Part shown: positions 9,680 to 21,761 of the stretch, one piece after another | Position numbering within the stretch: the first letter of the stretch is position 1 | How the letters are laid out: each line of letters opens with the position of its first letter | From: Pezicula radicicola | Taxonomy: Eukaryota > Ascomycota > Leotiomycetes > Helotiales > Dermateaceae | Assembly: GCA_003008705.1 (NCBI GenBank) | Contig: PDUO01000001.1 | Location: 1,149,705-1,213,704 of the forward strand | Reading direction: 5' to 3' | DNA: 64,000 bases | Notes under the pieces: generated by a model | Told to the model about the DNA's origin: nothing | Seen by the model: the letters and a program-made list of their open reading frames with translations, nothing else | Databases searched by the model: none | Position numbers and translations under genes: made by a program

Positions 9680-12600
9680 TCATGATCGTTTTGCTTTTTT
9701 TCTCTCTGCCTGATCCCACTTCCATGCATCTTCGAAAGCAGTCGACTTTACCTTAATGTCGTCTCCTGTAAGTCCCAGTTTCCGCACCACCTGGAAGGCC
9801 CCTGTGCCAATACTCATTGTCTGTCCCATAATGATACACTCACTAACTCCCTCAATTCTATCTGACTTCATGCCTGCCGCTGCGTCAAACAGGTGATCTG
9901 GTGTCTTCTCAAAGGAAGCTAATTGCAGCACGCTGTCTCTCATTTTAGACAGACCGAAACGAGTGATCCCAAGTACCTCTCCTTTGTATGTCATAACGTC
10001 GGCAAGGAGTTGCATGTGTCGAGGATCAATACCCATATCGCCCATGACCTTTTCAATCTCGGACGCAATTGTAGTACGAGCTGCTTCGATTCCAAGCACA
10101 TCTTTCACCTCCATAACGCTGTTCGAAACGCATTTTTCGCCTATTACACCATCAGTGGTCATACAGGCGCGGAGCCCATACCCTTCAACGAGGACCACAT
10201 TTGTCTCGTCATCATTTGTTTGAATGATAGCTCGAGCGGCATCAGGGTAGCCAGATATTACTAAATTTGGTAGGGCACGCTTGAGGTAATTGACACGAAG
10301 CAGAAGATCAGAGCCGCCTTCGTCAAGAGATAATTTGGTCTTAGCCGGGGCTCGACTAGAGCCTTTGACGCCGGCATCATCAAGGGAAGGAACCTGAACA
10401 AAAATGCAGTTGTGGTTGACGCTGACATGGTCCGAGCGCACTTTCAGCTTGCGATTTCGGGATATCGCCTCGGCAATGTCTTCGATGTTTATACCTAAGT
10501 GCTTGCCTTCCAGCCTTTCCAAATCAATAGAGAAGCAGATAGTCGCCCTCTTAGCTGACCACTGGTCTTCTACGAAGGAAGTGACATCTTTGATGTATGT
10601 TTTCTCCATTTGATTTTTGACCATACGCGCTGTTGCGATCTGATTATCGATTCGCAATGGACAGCTTATGACTGGTGTGCTTATAACTTTCGAAGCGTTG
10701 ATAATCTCCTTAATACGGGGAACACCTTGAGTAATACTCATGCCAGCTACACCAGCGAAATGGAAAGTCTTCAAGGTCATTTGTGTTCCTGGTTCTCCAA
10801 TGGACTGAGCTCCAACGGCGCCAACAGCATGACCGGGTTCGACATGAGCTTTGTGGTATTTTTCAAGGCATAGCGTCACGAACCTTTCAAGGGTAGCACG
10901 AGAGACCTTGGCGACGCGTTCCATGTGGTGCCGACGAGCCTGTTCTTCCGTATCTGCATCGTATGGAACATTGACATCGTCTAGTGCGAGTAGTCCGGCT
11001 TTTTGTCGTGTTTCGGCCAGACGTGAAGCACGGGAGCCAACGTAGCGGGCAATCGTATCAAGAAAGCCTCTTGCACTTTCATGCTCATCGACCCCATAAT
11101 CCGTCGCATCATCATATTTGAGAGGTTCGCCATCACACAGCCCTATTCTAGCATACTTCATCTTCTCTGGGGCCAATAGTTTCTCGCAAAGAGCCCTGAT
11201 CTCGTAAGGCGAAAGAGTCGTATGCTCATTACTCCAGGTGAGATTTTCGGCATGTGTCCATGTGCGGTCGAAATGGACAGGTACAGCTGTACCCTCCATA
11301 TCCAGAGGATCAAGTTTGTCGGCGCCGAATTGGAATTGGACAATGCCTCCGGAGGAGTTTCTAACAGTGTTATCGTACTGAGTTGCGAGATCCTCTAGCG
11401 ACTTCATCAATCTTCTTGACATGTAACCAGTCTCCGCAGTTTTGACAGCAGTGTCGACCAATCCTTCTCTTCCAGACATGGCGTGGAAGAGGAATTCTGT
11501 AGGTGTCAGACCCGAGAAGAAGCTATTCCTTACGAACCCCTTTGAAGGAGCTTTTAGATCATTCTTGGGAAAATGAGGCAAACTTCGGTCCTGAAAACCA
11601 TTCGGAATACGGCTTCCACCAATGATTTGTTGTCCCACAAGTGCAACCATTTGAGCAACATTGATGTTGGAGCCCTTGGACCCAGACTTAGCCATGTTAA
11701 GAGCAGCATTCCATTTGCTCAGAGTCTCGATACAATACTCTCCTGCTTCCTGTCTAACTTTATTCAAGATACCCGAGACTGAGTTCTCCAGCGTCATCTC
11801 CATGTCGCAACCGGTGGCTTTCGTTAGCTCGCCGTCCTTGAACTTCTTGATCTGTCCTTCGCAATTCCGATAAGCATCGGTCACGAGAGTCTGCTTCTTA
11901 TTTTGGAGTCCTTGAGACGGATAAACATCGTTAATACCGATAGAGAACCCTTGATTTGTCAAATAGCGAGCCGAAAGCTTTGCAAGTCGGTTCATGGCTA
12001 TGACAGCTGCGTCTGGACCAAAATCTCGTTGGATAATATAGAAAATCGAGTCCTTCTTACCAGAACCGACCGTGGTCTTATCCATCCTACCGCACATAAC
12101 CTCCGAGTTGCGAACTACAAGCCATCCATCATTTGGATCCATATCAGGACATTTCCAATGTGCAGATTTCTCTGGAGGTTTGTAATCTCTGCACTTTGCA
12201 TCTAAGTTGACCTTTACTGGTGACTGTTTGTTCGGCCGCATGAGAATACTGAAAACTTGCTTTCCAGTCCACATCTGCTGGGGTTTTAGAATAGCCGGGG
12301 GTGGTAGGTCCAAATGAGTATTACTGTCCATCATGTACATGCAGAGGTTCGTAAAAGTCTTCCGATCGAAGAAGTTTTCTTTGCTGCTAAGCAGATATGC
12401 CGCGGTTATGAAGTCTTGAGTGGCCGAGATGATAGGCTCTCCGTTCTTCGGCGTTGACAGATTATTCTTTACGCCCATCAATTCGATAGCTTCCGTCCTT
12501 GCCTCTTCTGTTTGTGGAACATGCAAGTTCATTTCATCACCGTCAAAATCTGCGTTGTATGGATTGCACACGCACTCATTTAGACGGAACGTTCTCCACG

Positions 12601-14246
12601 GCCGAACTTTGACATAGTGGCTCATGATACTGAGTTTATGCAAAGAAGGTTGTCGGTTGAATAGGACAATATCACCATCAATGAGATGTCTCTCAACCAA
12701 ATCCCCAATCTTGAGATTCTTTACATCCGGCCTTGCAAATTTTACGGCTGTTTTGTGGTCGGAATGCTTCGTTTGTATATAAAGCGCTCCGGGGTGTACG
12801 TCCGGTCCTCGGTCGACACATTCTTGGAGCCTCTTTATGTTTGAAGAGTTAACTCTCTCAGGATATGTAAGATTCTTCGCAACAAGTATTGGAATAGCAA
12901 CTTGGTCAATACCAAGATTTGGATCCGGAGAAATGACTGTTCGTCCCGAGAAATCGACACGTTTTCCAGAGAGGTTACCTCGGAATCGACCCTGCTTTCC
13001 CTTCAACCGTTGACAAAAGCCACGGATAGGTTTTCCAAAACCAGGCTGCTGAAGACCAGGTACATCACTGTTGACGTACATGGCAATTTGGAGCTGGAGG
13101 TAGTCCCACTGTTCCATGATCGTTTGGATCGGCTGACCCTTTTCCAAAGCACCCTTTATCAAGCCACTTATATAAACTATATCGGCCAGCTTCGCTGTAA
13201 GATCGTCTTCATTGCTGGCAGCCTCCTGAGCTACAGATGGTCTGATACAGATAGGGGGTGCCGGAACATATTGCCAGATAAACATCTCAGGCCTCCCTTC
13301 AGCCGGATTGATTCCCAGAAGCTCGCAATCGGTCGGTGTAATCATCTTAAAGAGGTTCAGAACTCGCAAAGGATTGAGGTCGTCCATAGCTTTCCGTATG
13401 TGCTTGTCCAGTTCGGCATTGTTCTTCTTTGCTTCGTTGAAGGACTTTTCGAACTCGACCTTACTCGGAGGGATTATTTTTTTCTGGGATGTGGATTTGT
13501 TGAAGGCTATGAACTTGTCATGCGCGAGCTTGAGAACACCAATCTTCCGAATCTGGCCGTTGATGGACTCGCACCAGGGACAGACCTTTGCCTTTCGACA
13601 TTGCTCGTTAATCTTCTTGAGAATTTGGGTGCGCTTTAAGTTGTCGATGCCACGTTTTCGAAGCTCTTTTAAAAAGGCGCGACGTTCAGTGTCTGTGAGT
13701 AAAACTCGCGCACAATCCTATGATGAAAGTCAATTTCCAGTCTTATTCAATGCAATGAGATTTACCATACTTTACAGATATTTTGTAGTATGTTCTGGGT
13801 AAGTTTCAAATAGCCAATATGAAAAGCTGGTAACGCCAGCCTCACATGACCGAAATGACCAATACAGTTCTGTAGGGACTCGTCGCATGTCGCACATCTG
13901 GCTGTCTTGCTAGATATTCCCTGGAAGAGCCGCGCATCAGCAAAACTCCCATCCTATTTATAAGTGCTAAGAGTGGCTGACCAATCTTGGATCGAGGACA
14001 CCATGCTCAACTGGTTTGCGCATCTGATCTACATCGTATAACACACGGTTGGAGACCTCGAGTACAGCCTGGCTGACAATGTCTTGATTCGACCTAGGTA
14101 CCATCAGCCTTGGAATATTCCACTACATGTGCCACATAAAGCGCATACTGTATGCCAAACTTCAGTTCCTTGAATCGCTTTGGGATCTTATCCTCCACTT
14201 GAGCCTTGACGGTCTCACCGCCAGCACCGGTAGACATGAGCTGCAT
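9680..14246 (-). CDS. RNA polymerase III largest subunit RPC1
   Basis: Largest, catalytic subunit of RNA polymerase III (RPC160), which makes tRNA, 5S and other small RNAs. Four exons in minus order (14149-14246, 13982-14093, 13771-13920, 9680-13717) with introns of 55, 61 and 53 bp keep phase and give 1465 aa. The N-terminal exons hold the clamp zinc site (CATCDESLQNCIGHFGHVRL, about residues 78-97) and a second CxxC (CPWC). The catalytic magnesium loop NADFDGDEMNLH is at about residue 505. The trigger-loop region GEPGTQMTLKTFHFAGVAGM is near residue 1090. The C-terminus is short and basic with no heptad CTD, which separates it from RNA polymerase II. The gene converges on ceramidase with only 186 bp between stop codons. 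The start was chosen at the first ATG in phase; a second ATG lies three codons later. Confidence 0.96.
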
Positions 14247-14631
14247 CTTTCAATCGCGTGCTACCGATTATCTTGCATGGAGATTGAATGGCGACGTTAG
14301 GGGAGTAGATGGAGGGAGAAGGGATATTTATTGCATGGGGACAGTGTCCTAGAGTGTTGTGTGCTGGGTATTGGGTGTTCGCACCAGATGGGAGTTGCAG
14401 AGTGCAGACTTGAGTCACCCTGGTCGTCTAGACATTTCTATTTTTTTTTTGGACGGAGGGGCTGGTGGGGAACGCGGGGGATATCTTTCACGTGACTACG
14501 AAGATCCGGCCCTAATGTTCTACGATAGATACCTAGGTACCTTTCGTAACCTTTCTTTTTCTTTTTCTGTTGTAAAGAGCTTGCAATCACATGAGGAAGC
14601 TAATAAGTTGCAGAGTATCAATTGCATTAAT
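14247..14631. other. Intergenic, RPC1 promoter
   Basis: Upstream of RPC1 and downstream of NEM1 (both on minus). Contains a T10 run at about 14442 and short CT-rich tracts. An open frame across it on the plus strand has no coding character. Confidence 0.5.
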
Positions 14632-16267
14632 TCAAGCTATGTGCTTCCCATCTTCTCCACCACGAAGAGCTAGTAACGCCCTCACATCTGTGACATATTG
14701 AAGCCCCTCTAATAGCGGAATGAGATGCATCAGGTCGTTATCAGTCGGGTCGTTAATCCACCCTTCTATTGGTATTGCATTGTCTATACGCAATTAGCCT
14801 TTGTTTCTAGTGAGCTTAGATGCTAGAGTCGTCTTACCCTGATGAAACATGTAACTGAGAGGGCTATTGTCCAAAATCATAACCTTACTAAGGTCCGGCT
14901 CGACAGAGCTCAAATCTTTGATGAACGCCCCATGTCGGTATGTACAATGTTGCCGGTAGTATCGCCCTGAAAAGAATTTGCGTTCTGTCTCAAGCCAGTC
15001 TATAACAGGGTCTGCATACTCCTGGACTGAAGCAGTAAAAATTACCAGATTATACCATTTACAAACCTGTGTTCGGTGAGCCCTAGTACATCAAGGGAGG
15101 TAGGAAACCTACTCGGCGAAGGAAATCATCGCAGTGGGGTCTCTTGTTCACCCAATATAATATAGGATGCTGTGGTCCAACACTTGCGTTACCGCTTGCC
15201 CCAACCAGCGTGTTGAGCTTCACCTCTACCATATGCCCTGTGCTCATCCGGCCGCCCTTCGCCATACTGTGGATAAGTGTTTCATCAAGGTCAAGAATCA
15301 AAGTCTTCTGGGCGAGCTTGCCTCCGGATGGTTCTTGTAGTGTATATGATGGTTGTCGTCGTGGAATCAAGGGTCTAGGTGGCGCTGGAGCACGTGGATA
15401 CTTGGTCATTGAGAGAGATGTGGCTGGTGACGTTGGAGATTTCAGTGTCGCAGGAGATATTTCACTGCCAGAAATCGCACCAGAGCCATTGCTTCGGGTG
15501 CTGGTGGACTGACTCTTGCGATGTTTTCTCTGTCGCAAGTTATCTTCGTTATGGAGTTTTATGCGAATAGATCTTCTAGCAGGTGCTATTTCATCTGAAT
15601 TCTGCAAGGACTTGGATCGAGTATGACGAGTGGAGGATGCGCTTGCTGAATATTCACCTTCGCTCATCGACCGCTCACGATCTGACTCGGACTCTGAGGA
15701 GAGCCCTGAGGAGGATGAGCCGGATGTACCAGTAACTTTCGAAGGTTTCAATACTCGTCTCCCCACTGACACCTTTCCGCTATGTTGGTCGTCCACCTGA
15801 TTACCTTCACGAGCTGATGTTATTCCCATAACTTGAGCAGTCGATGCTCTCTTTCCACCCCACATTGCTGCCCCCAACTTGCTAATCTGTGAGAATGGCG
15901 CAAAGTTCCCAGTCTCGTCATAGAGACATGCTATTAAGTATACGCCTGGCGTCATGATTGTTGAAAGAACCCAGCGGATGGAGTCTATGAAGGCGTTTGC
16001 GGCATTCTTTGGCCACCAGATCGACCCGAAGTCGTGTGGTGAGGCCTCATTCTTTTCCAATAGTGGTGTGCCCTCGTTTGTACCAGTATCATTGGTATCT
16101 GCATCCTCAGGATCGTCGTCCTTCTCATCAAATATCTCGTCTCGCGAGTTCCTCCTCGATCCACTTAATGTAGCAGATGCCAATATGTTGCCGTATGAGT
16201 TCGACCGCGAGGGGCCCGGAGTCTGCGACGGGGACACTCGCGCCGAAATGGCTGCAAGAGAGTTCAT
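14632..16267 (-). CDS. nem1: NEM1-type CTD-like protein phosphatase
   Basis: Catalytic subunit of the Nem1-Spo7 phosphatase of the nuclear envelope/ER. It dephosphorylates lipin (Pah1) and so controls phospholipid versus triacylglycerol synthesis. Exons in minus order (15113-16267, 14838-15066, 14632-14783) with 46- and 54-bp introns give 511 aa. The N-terminal half is Ser-rich and disordered with one or two hydrophobic segments (about residues 85-115, around WVLSTIMTPGVYLIACLYD). The phosphatase (NIF/FCP1 homology) domain starts with the DxDxT motif LILDLDETLIHS at about residues 322-333. It continues with the KRPHCDDFL motif, WYNLVIFTASVQEYADPVID, and MILDNSPLSY in exon 2. The C-terminus ends in a typical DNDL-M-LIPLLEGL stretch. 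Without splicing the frame stops early after FLRR, so the introns are needed. It diverges from the eIF2B beta gene across 632 bp. Confidence 0.95.
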
Positions 16268-16899
16268 CCTATCGAGCCATGAAAGCAGGTGGTCGCTACG
16301 AAGGAGACGTATGTGAGAAGGCGCAGAGATTGTGGTGAGCTCAGAACCGTGCAGAGCCGAGGCTGTATGTAGTGCTTGGTGGTTCTTTGTTCTTTGTTGA
16401 GTTGAGCTGTATGCGTAGAGTAGATGGTTATATTGTGTACCTCACGTCATATTAACATAAAGAATGCGCAAAGAACGGGGGGCAAGACAGGAAGTCTACA
16501 AGCTGGATACACAGTAGCTAGGGTTGACAACACCGGGATCCCTGCAAGCCGAACCAAAAATTATTGCCGATGACTCTGAGCTTGTGAATTTGTGAATGCA
16601 CTCAACACAATCTCACAATACACTATACCCACCATTCTCTACACTCTTGTACCTGGAGATTCGGAGGCCAAATTGTGCATACACTCGCAAACTCCTCAAG
16701 ATTAATCTCTCTATCGCAAGACACGTTGCGCTCACGTAATTGGTATGTGGAGTAGCATACTTTGACCAATTTAACCCCCTCCATCAGCCTGACTGACTTC
16801 TTCCTCGTCTGTACGCAGGCGCGCACCGTTCTGCCAACCTTCAACTCCTAGTCATATCGGAAATTCTCTGCATATACTATCCTGAGGGACTCGTCAATC
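16268..16899. other. Divergent promoter, NEM1 and eIF2B beta
   Basis: A 632-bp region between two divergently transcribed genes. No coding exon. The eIF2B beta side is C/T-rich up to the ATG. Shared regulation is possible but not shown by any motif I recognise. Confidence 0.5.
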
Positions 16900-18476
16900 A
16901 TGCCGCCTTCACAGGTTGGCTACGCGCCGAATCTGAGCATCTTTCTGAAGTCATTGAAAGTCCAGTCACTCGAAAAATCCATCGAAAATCTGATCTCGTA
17001 CATATCTCTCCCTCATAAACCTGTCTGCGTGCAACTACTGAATCTGCCGCAGGCTTCTCAAGCGACGACAGATCAAAAACTCTCGGCCATGTGCCATTGC
17101 AACAGCCCATCTACTTCGTCAAGTTGTCGCGAAATCAAAATGGACGGACCTTACAAAGCTCCTAGAACGAATACAGCAAGTTGGCAAGAGGCTCATGGAA
17201 GCTCAACCCAGGGAGATGGTTGTGGGAAACATAGTAAGAAGAGTGCTAGGAATGATCCGAGAAGAAGCCAAGGAAGATCGGAACGAGGAATTCAGCGATT
17301 CTGGCTCCAATAGTCAGAGAGGTTCTCCACGCCGTGAGCCTAGTGAAATAGGTCTTTTGAGACCAGGAGCTGCCCCTGCCATCGGCACGTACAGCCCCCT
17401 CCGCTTTGAGACGACCAATGCCCAAAGATCTCAGCCTGATAATAGCGACGATGTCTTTGGAAAGGTTTCGCGCCCACCGCTCCTGACTTCACATACATCT
17501 TACGCAGTATTGAACGGTGTGCCTGTACAGCAATCTATGTTCAACCTTCTGTCTACGAACTCTTCCCCGTCATCCACACCTCCACATACAGCATCCCCTG
17601 CGAGCAAGCCAGTCATCTCGGCCGCCTCAATCGCCCAGAAGATTCAATCCGCCACAATAGACCTCAAAGCAGAGGTCCTCAATGGAATTGAGGAGATCAT
17701 TGATGAGCTCGTTCAAGTTGACGACCAGATTGCTGCTTACGCTCAGGAGCATATCCATTCCAATGAAATCATCCTGACACACTCATCATCCGTGAGTGTT
17801 CAGAAGTTCTTGCTGAAGGCTGCGGAAAAGCGGAAGTTCACTGTCATTATTGCAGAATCATATCCAAACGACCATGAGGCAACGCACGCTTCCGTCACTG
17901 GGAAAACCAGTCAGAGTGAGGACGGCGGGGATGAAACGAGTGCAGGAAGCTTCATAAAGCCTCTTGCAGCAGCCGGGATCACGGTCATCCTCATGACTGA
18001 TGCGAGCATTTTTGCCATCATGTCGAGAGTTAACAAGGTCATTTTGGCAACTCATGCTGTTATTGCGAATGGTGGGTTGATTGCAGCCGCTGGCGCACGA
18101 ATGATTGCAAAGGCAGCGAGAGTACACAGAACGCCTGTTATCGTTGTCAGTGGGATCTACAAGCTTAGTCCGGATTATCCTTTTGAGTTTGAGTCTCTGA
18201 TCGAATATGGAGACCCTGGAAGTGTTGTTGGGTACGATGATGGTGCATTGGTGGACAAGCTGGAGGTCGACAATCCACTGTTTGATTATGTTCCTCCAGA
18301 TCTGGTCGATCTGTACATCACAAACTTGTAGGTCCTACTCTTGATCCCATACTAAGCGAGGCATCTCTAATATATATCACAGAGGAGCCCATGCACCATC
18401 CTATCTTTATAGGATTGTTGCAGATCACTACAAACCCGAGGACATCAACTTTCATAAACCCGAACTGCAGTTTTAA
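16900..18476 (+). CDS. Translation initiation factor eIF2B subunit beta
   Basis: Regulatory beta subunit (GCD7 in yeast) of eIF2B, the nucleotide exchange factor for eIF2 and target of the stress response. Exons 16900-16997, 17053-18327 and 18383-18476 with two 55-bp introns give 488 aa. The first splice restores the conserved ISLLKRRQIKNSRPCAIAT; the second restores LYITNLGAHAPSYLYRI. The Rossmann-like C-terminal half has the family landmarks ILTHSSSVSVQKFL, VNKVILATHAVIANGG and VDNPLFDYVPPDLVDLYI. A Ser/Pro-rich linker of roughly 110 residues separates the N-terminal helical domain from the core and makes the protein longer than the yeast form (about 380 aa). The start ATG has context TCAATCATGCC. 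Identification is secure. Confidence 0.95.
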
Positions 18477-19293
18477 GAAAGCTGATTGATGAGACTTGAT
18501 ACTTATTGGAGCCGGAAATCCTGCTGCACGATGCCTTCCTTACCTAACACCTCAGTATGCGAAGCGAACTCAATAGGGGTTTCAGGCAGCCAGCTAGCGC
18601 TGAGATGGTGAGGCTGGGACTTTTCGATGTCGGTTCCCAATACGGTGGTCAGTATATACAATACAGTAAGGTAGTCAGGTACGGAGGTAGGTACAGTACA
18701 GTTCCAGTAATAAATGCGGCTGCTGCCTGGGCGCTCGAATCATGCGATGACGCGGCCTTGCGATTGGTAATGCGGTTTGCACGATTTTTGGCGCATGTGG
18801 TGCATGTGCAAGAGGATGCTTGGGCGCCTGGCGCAAGGCTCCAACGTCGAACATCTTGTGTTTTTACTGAGTTCGATGCTTTACTAAATTTACTGTACGC
18901 TTGTTGGGTGAGGATCGATGCGGGGTCGGTCCTCGTACGTATGTTACACACCAAGTCTGACCATCCCGTACTCGTACTGCAAAGAAGAGAAGATAGGTAG
19001 ATAGAAGGGAAGAAAACATATGGTCTAGACGTCTTTCGCTCCAGAATTAATAAAAGCAGTATACCTACCTACCCTACCTCCCTACCTCCCTACCTATTAC
19101 TACTTATTACTACTTATTACTCTATATTGCCCATTCTTCGAGCTTCCCTGTCTCTGCTGTCTTTACGTGACATAGTGCTTCAATTCCCCCACTCACACCC
19201 CTCCACACAGAGCCTCACCATCATCGCATCCAAAAACACCTTTTGACCCCACAATATTTGGTATATCTGCATATCGACGACTATCGTCGAAAG
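18477..19293. other. Intergenic with TACC/GTAC microsatellites
   Basis: Contains short GGTAC/TACAG-type repeats at about 18655-18705 and a (TACC)/(TACCTCCC) tract with TATTACTACT repeats at 19060-19120. No coding exon recognised. The last 150 bases are C/A-rich leader for the next gene. Confidence 0.5.
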
Positions 19294-21228
19294 ATGGACC
19301 AACACATTCCGCCACCACCACCATACAGCGAAACTGATATTTATTCGAGCCACCCTGGAAGCACCTCTCCGCACGCTGATAATGTATCGGTAGCAGGACG
19401 CTCAACCTCTGGCGGTGCATCATCCATCGGCGAGCCCATCTACACTCCACCTTACACACCCACAGGATCCGAGCACCACGGATTTGGCGAAGATCATGAT
19501 CTTGCCTCTGTCTCATCAGCACATGCATACTTTGAATCGAGGCCTACCTTCGGACGGCCTTCTGTCTCGCCAGTACTTGTTGTCCACCGAATGGTACTTG
19601 GCTCCCGTACACAGCCGAGAGATCTTCCATATCCTCAACCAGCCCGAACTTGGCTGGCGAAAGACGTTACTGAGCTAGACTGGAATACTTTCTTGAATCA
19701 CCTTTTTCCGGATCACGCTTCAAAAGTCAACAATGACGTTGCGAATAGGAAGCTCGACATCGAACTGGTGGATGAATGCATGAAGCGTATGAATCTTGAA
19801 CAGGTAAACGCTCAACCTGATCAATCTTCGCACAAACCCTCGTCACAGCTTTCCCCTGCCCATTTAGCAGCTACGATTGCGGAATGGAACGAAAACTTCT
19901 TTGAGCCACGTGGAGTGAAGATCGTAGTTGAATCTGGAGTTCCTGAGGAGCCTAGGGCGACTGAAGAGAATTCTGGCGGCAGGGCAACAGATGCAAGAGT
20001 TTCACAGGAACATGAGTTACCGCAGGCGTCAGCCCGACGTGGTGTATTCGCAGCATTCAACCCGTTCTCCATTAGGGATGGAACGGCTCATGGGTTTTCA
20101 CTTATGGTAGCTGCTGATAGGCATGGAGTAGCGATGGTGAGCGAACGTGGGAGGTCATTCAATCCACATGAACATCACGGACACCACGGACACCACGGGC
20201 ATCATGGGTGGAATCGTGGTGGCCGTGGCGGCCGTGGCTATAGTCGCAGCCGAGGTCGATCTCACGATCATCATGGGCGCCGTGGACGGTCTTCTTCAAG
20301 CAGCGCGAGCTCTTCTAGCTCCTCAAGCTCTGATTCTGAGGCATCGCTGGGCTCTCTGCCAGACTTTGATAACCTCAAAGACCAACAGCTTCCAGTGGTG
20401 AAACAATCATTAATTGAATGGCTGAACCATCCTGAACAACCCATGACGAGGGATCTCGTTTCCCAGATGCGGCAAAATATCAAGACGGCGAAGAATTTGT
20501 CTCCCCGGAACATGGACCAAGATCCAAAAATATTACGACAAGAGGTAAAGCAGCTGATGAAAGACTTCAAGGCTGCCAAGAAAACCTACAAAGCCAATAG
20601 CAGAGCAGCAAGACGAGAGAAGAGAGTTTTGAGAAAGGCGGCGAAGAGGGAACGGCGTGAGACTAGGCGAGAAGAAAGAAGAGCTAGAAAGGGGAAGCAC
20701 AGAGAGGATGGTAGAACATTTCCCCCAGCGCCACCTCACATGCCTCCTATGCCTCCAATCCCACCTGTAAATGCGGGATTCGGACGTATGGCATTCGGTA
20801 GAGGTGGATATTCGATGCATTTCCCAGGACGACCTGGGATGTCCGCAATGCACGCTGGGTGGCCATTTACCCGCAACAATCCATACGAACCAGGAAGTGT
20901 GGCCATGCCGCAGCCTCCCGGCTTTCCGAATGCTATCTCACAAAGTGCTGAAAACATCAATCTCCAGGCGCAAAAGATGGAAGCCGATGCTAGAAAAAAG
21001 GAGGACAGGGCTACACTCCTGCGAGCCGCAGCAACAGAACACGAGATCAGTGAGAAAACAAAGTTGAAGACACTGGACGAGGCTGCTGAGATGGAAGAAG
21101 AGGCAGAGAAGTTTAGGAGGGAGGCAGATAGGCTTAGGGCTGAGGCCTTACACCTGGATGAAGAACTTGCCAGGGAATTACATGATCAACATGACACTGA
21201 ACAATGGAGTGGAGTCGTTCACGCATGA
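19294..21228 (+). CDS. Ser/His/Gly-rich coiled-coil protein, unknown function
   Basis: A single exon of 644 aa. The first ATG in frame is at 19294 (AAAGATGGACC). The N-terminus has a proline run with a PPPPPYSE motif, like ligands of WW or SH3 domains. Residues about 110-230 form a probable folded domain (TWLAKDVTELDWNTFLNHLF, then a helix before AEWNENFFEPRGVKI). Next come a His-Gly repeat (HHGHHGHHGHHG), an RGG/SRGRS stretch and a run of about 17 serines. From about residue 380 the sequence is highly charged and helical, ending in a heptad-like Glu/Lys/Arg coiled coil. This layout is common in ascomycete proteins of unknown role; I cannot assign a function. RNA binding through RGG is possible but unproven. 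Confidence 0.8.
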   Translation: MDQHIPPPPPYSETDIYSSHPGSTSPHADNVSVAGRSTSGGASSIGEPIYTPPYTPTGSEHHGFGEDHDLASVSSAHAYFESRPTFGRPSVSPVLVVHRMVLGSRTQPRDLPYPQPARTWLAKDVTELDWNTFLNHLFPDHASKVNNDVANRKLDIELVDECMKRMNLEQVNAQPDQSSHKPSSQLSPAHLAATIAEWNENFFEPRGVKIVVESGVPEEPRATEENSGGRATDARVSQEHELPQASARRGVFAAFNPFSIRDGTAHGFSLMVAADRHGVAMVSERGRSFNPHEHHGHHGHHGHHGWNRGGRGGRGYSRSRGRSHDHHGRRGRSSSSSASSSSSSSSDSEASLGSLPDFDNLKDQQLPVVKQSLIEWLNHPEQPMTRDLVSQMRQNIKTAKNLSPRNMDQDPKILRQEVKQLMKDFKAAKKTYKANSRAARREKRVLRKAAKRERRETRREERRARKGKHREDGRTFPPAPPHMPPMPPIPPVNAGFGRMAFGRGGYSMHFPGRPGMSAMHAGWPFTRNNPYEPGSVAMPQPPGFPNAISQSAENINLQAQKMEADARKKEDRATLLRAAATEHEISEKTKLKTLDEAAEMEEEAEKFRREADRLRAEALHLDEELARELHDQHDTEQWSGVVHA

Positions 21229-21761
21229 GTCTTGAAGGTTGTGAAGATGGAAGGAAATGGGTTCAGACGCTTTTGATTAAATGATGATTTGACGATTAAT
21301 GAAATAAACGAAGGGATCCCAGTTTACGAGCGGCTGGTATATTTTCTAGTAATCAATTCATTTATTAGGTGGCGTACCGTACGATAGCGTTAGTGTATTT
21401 TTAGATTAGCACTGCTTGCTAGAGAATCAAGAATATGAATATGCGCTCAGTTTCGGGGTCTAGATGCCTAATACAGTGGTCGATGACTTATCACATAGTT
21501 CAAGGCAGCTAAGAAAACACCCGAACTTATAATTTGTCAAGCAGCTCTTCAATATGTAAGTCAATATTGGCACTTACTAGCATAGAGGGTTTCACTTTTA
21601 AGGGAGGGGGTTGGCATGGCATGCAATGGCTCGTTTATAGATCATCAAAAGCAGTGACGTACACAACTTCACAGATAACAGAAAATTCACTGCCGAAAGA
21701 GAATCCTATAACTTCCAGTCTTACTTCATAAAATTCTCTCGGCAAATTCCGCGCAACCAAA
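21229..21761. other. Intergenic, no gene seen
   Basis: AT-rich 3' flank of the upstream gene and former promoter of the decayed dehydrogenase. No repeat or exon recognised. Confidence 0.45.

Noticed and set aside
9923..13802. Many plus-strand open frames over the RPC1 gene
   Set aside because: All are antisense shadows of a well-supported polymerase subunit with catalytic motifs on the minus strand.
14359..14673. A 104-codon plus-strand frame between RPC1 and NEM1
   Set aside because: Overlaps the NEM1 last exon antisense and covers a T-run; no coding character.
16623..16844. Small minus-strand frame in the NEM1/eIF2B spacer
   Set aside because: No motif and no splice partner; lies in the promoter region.
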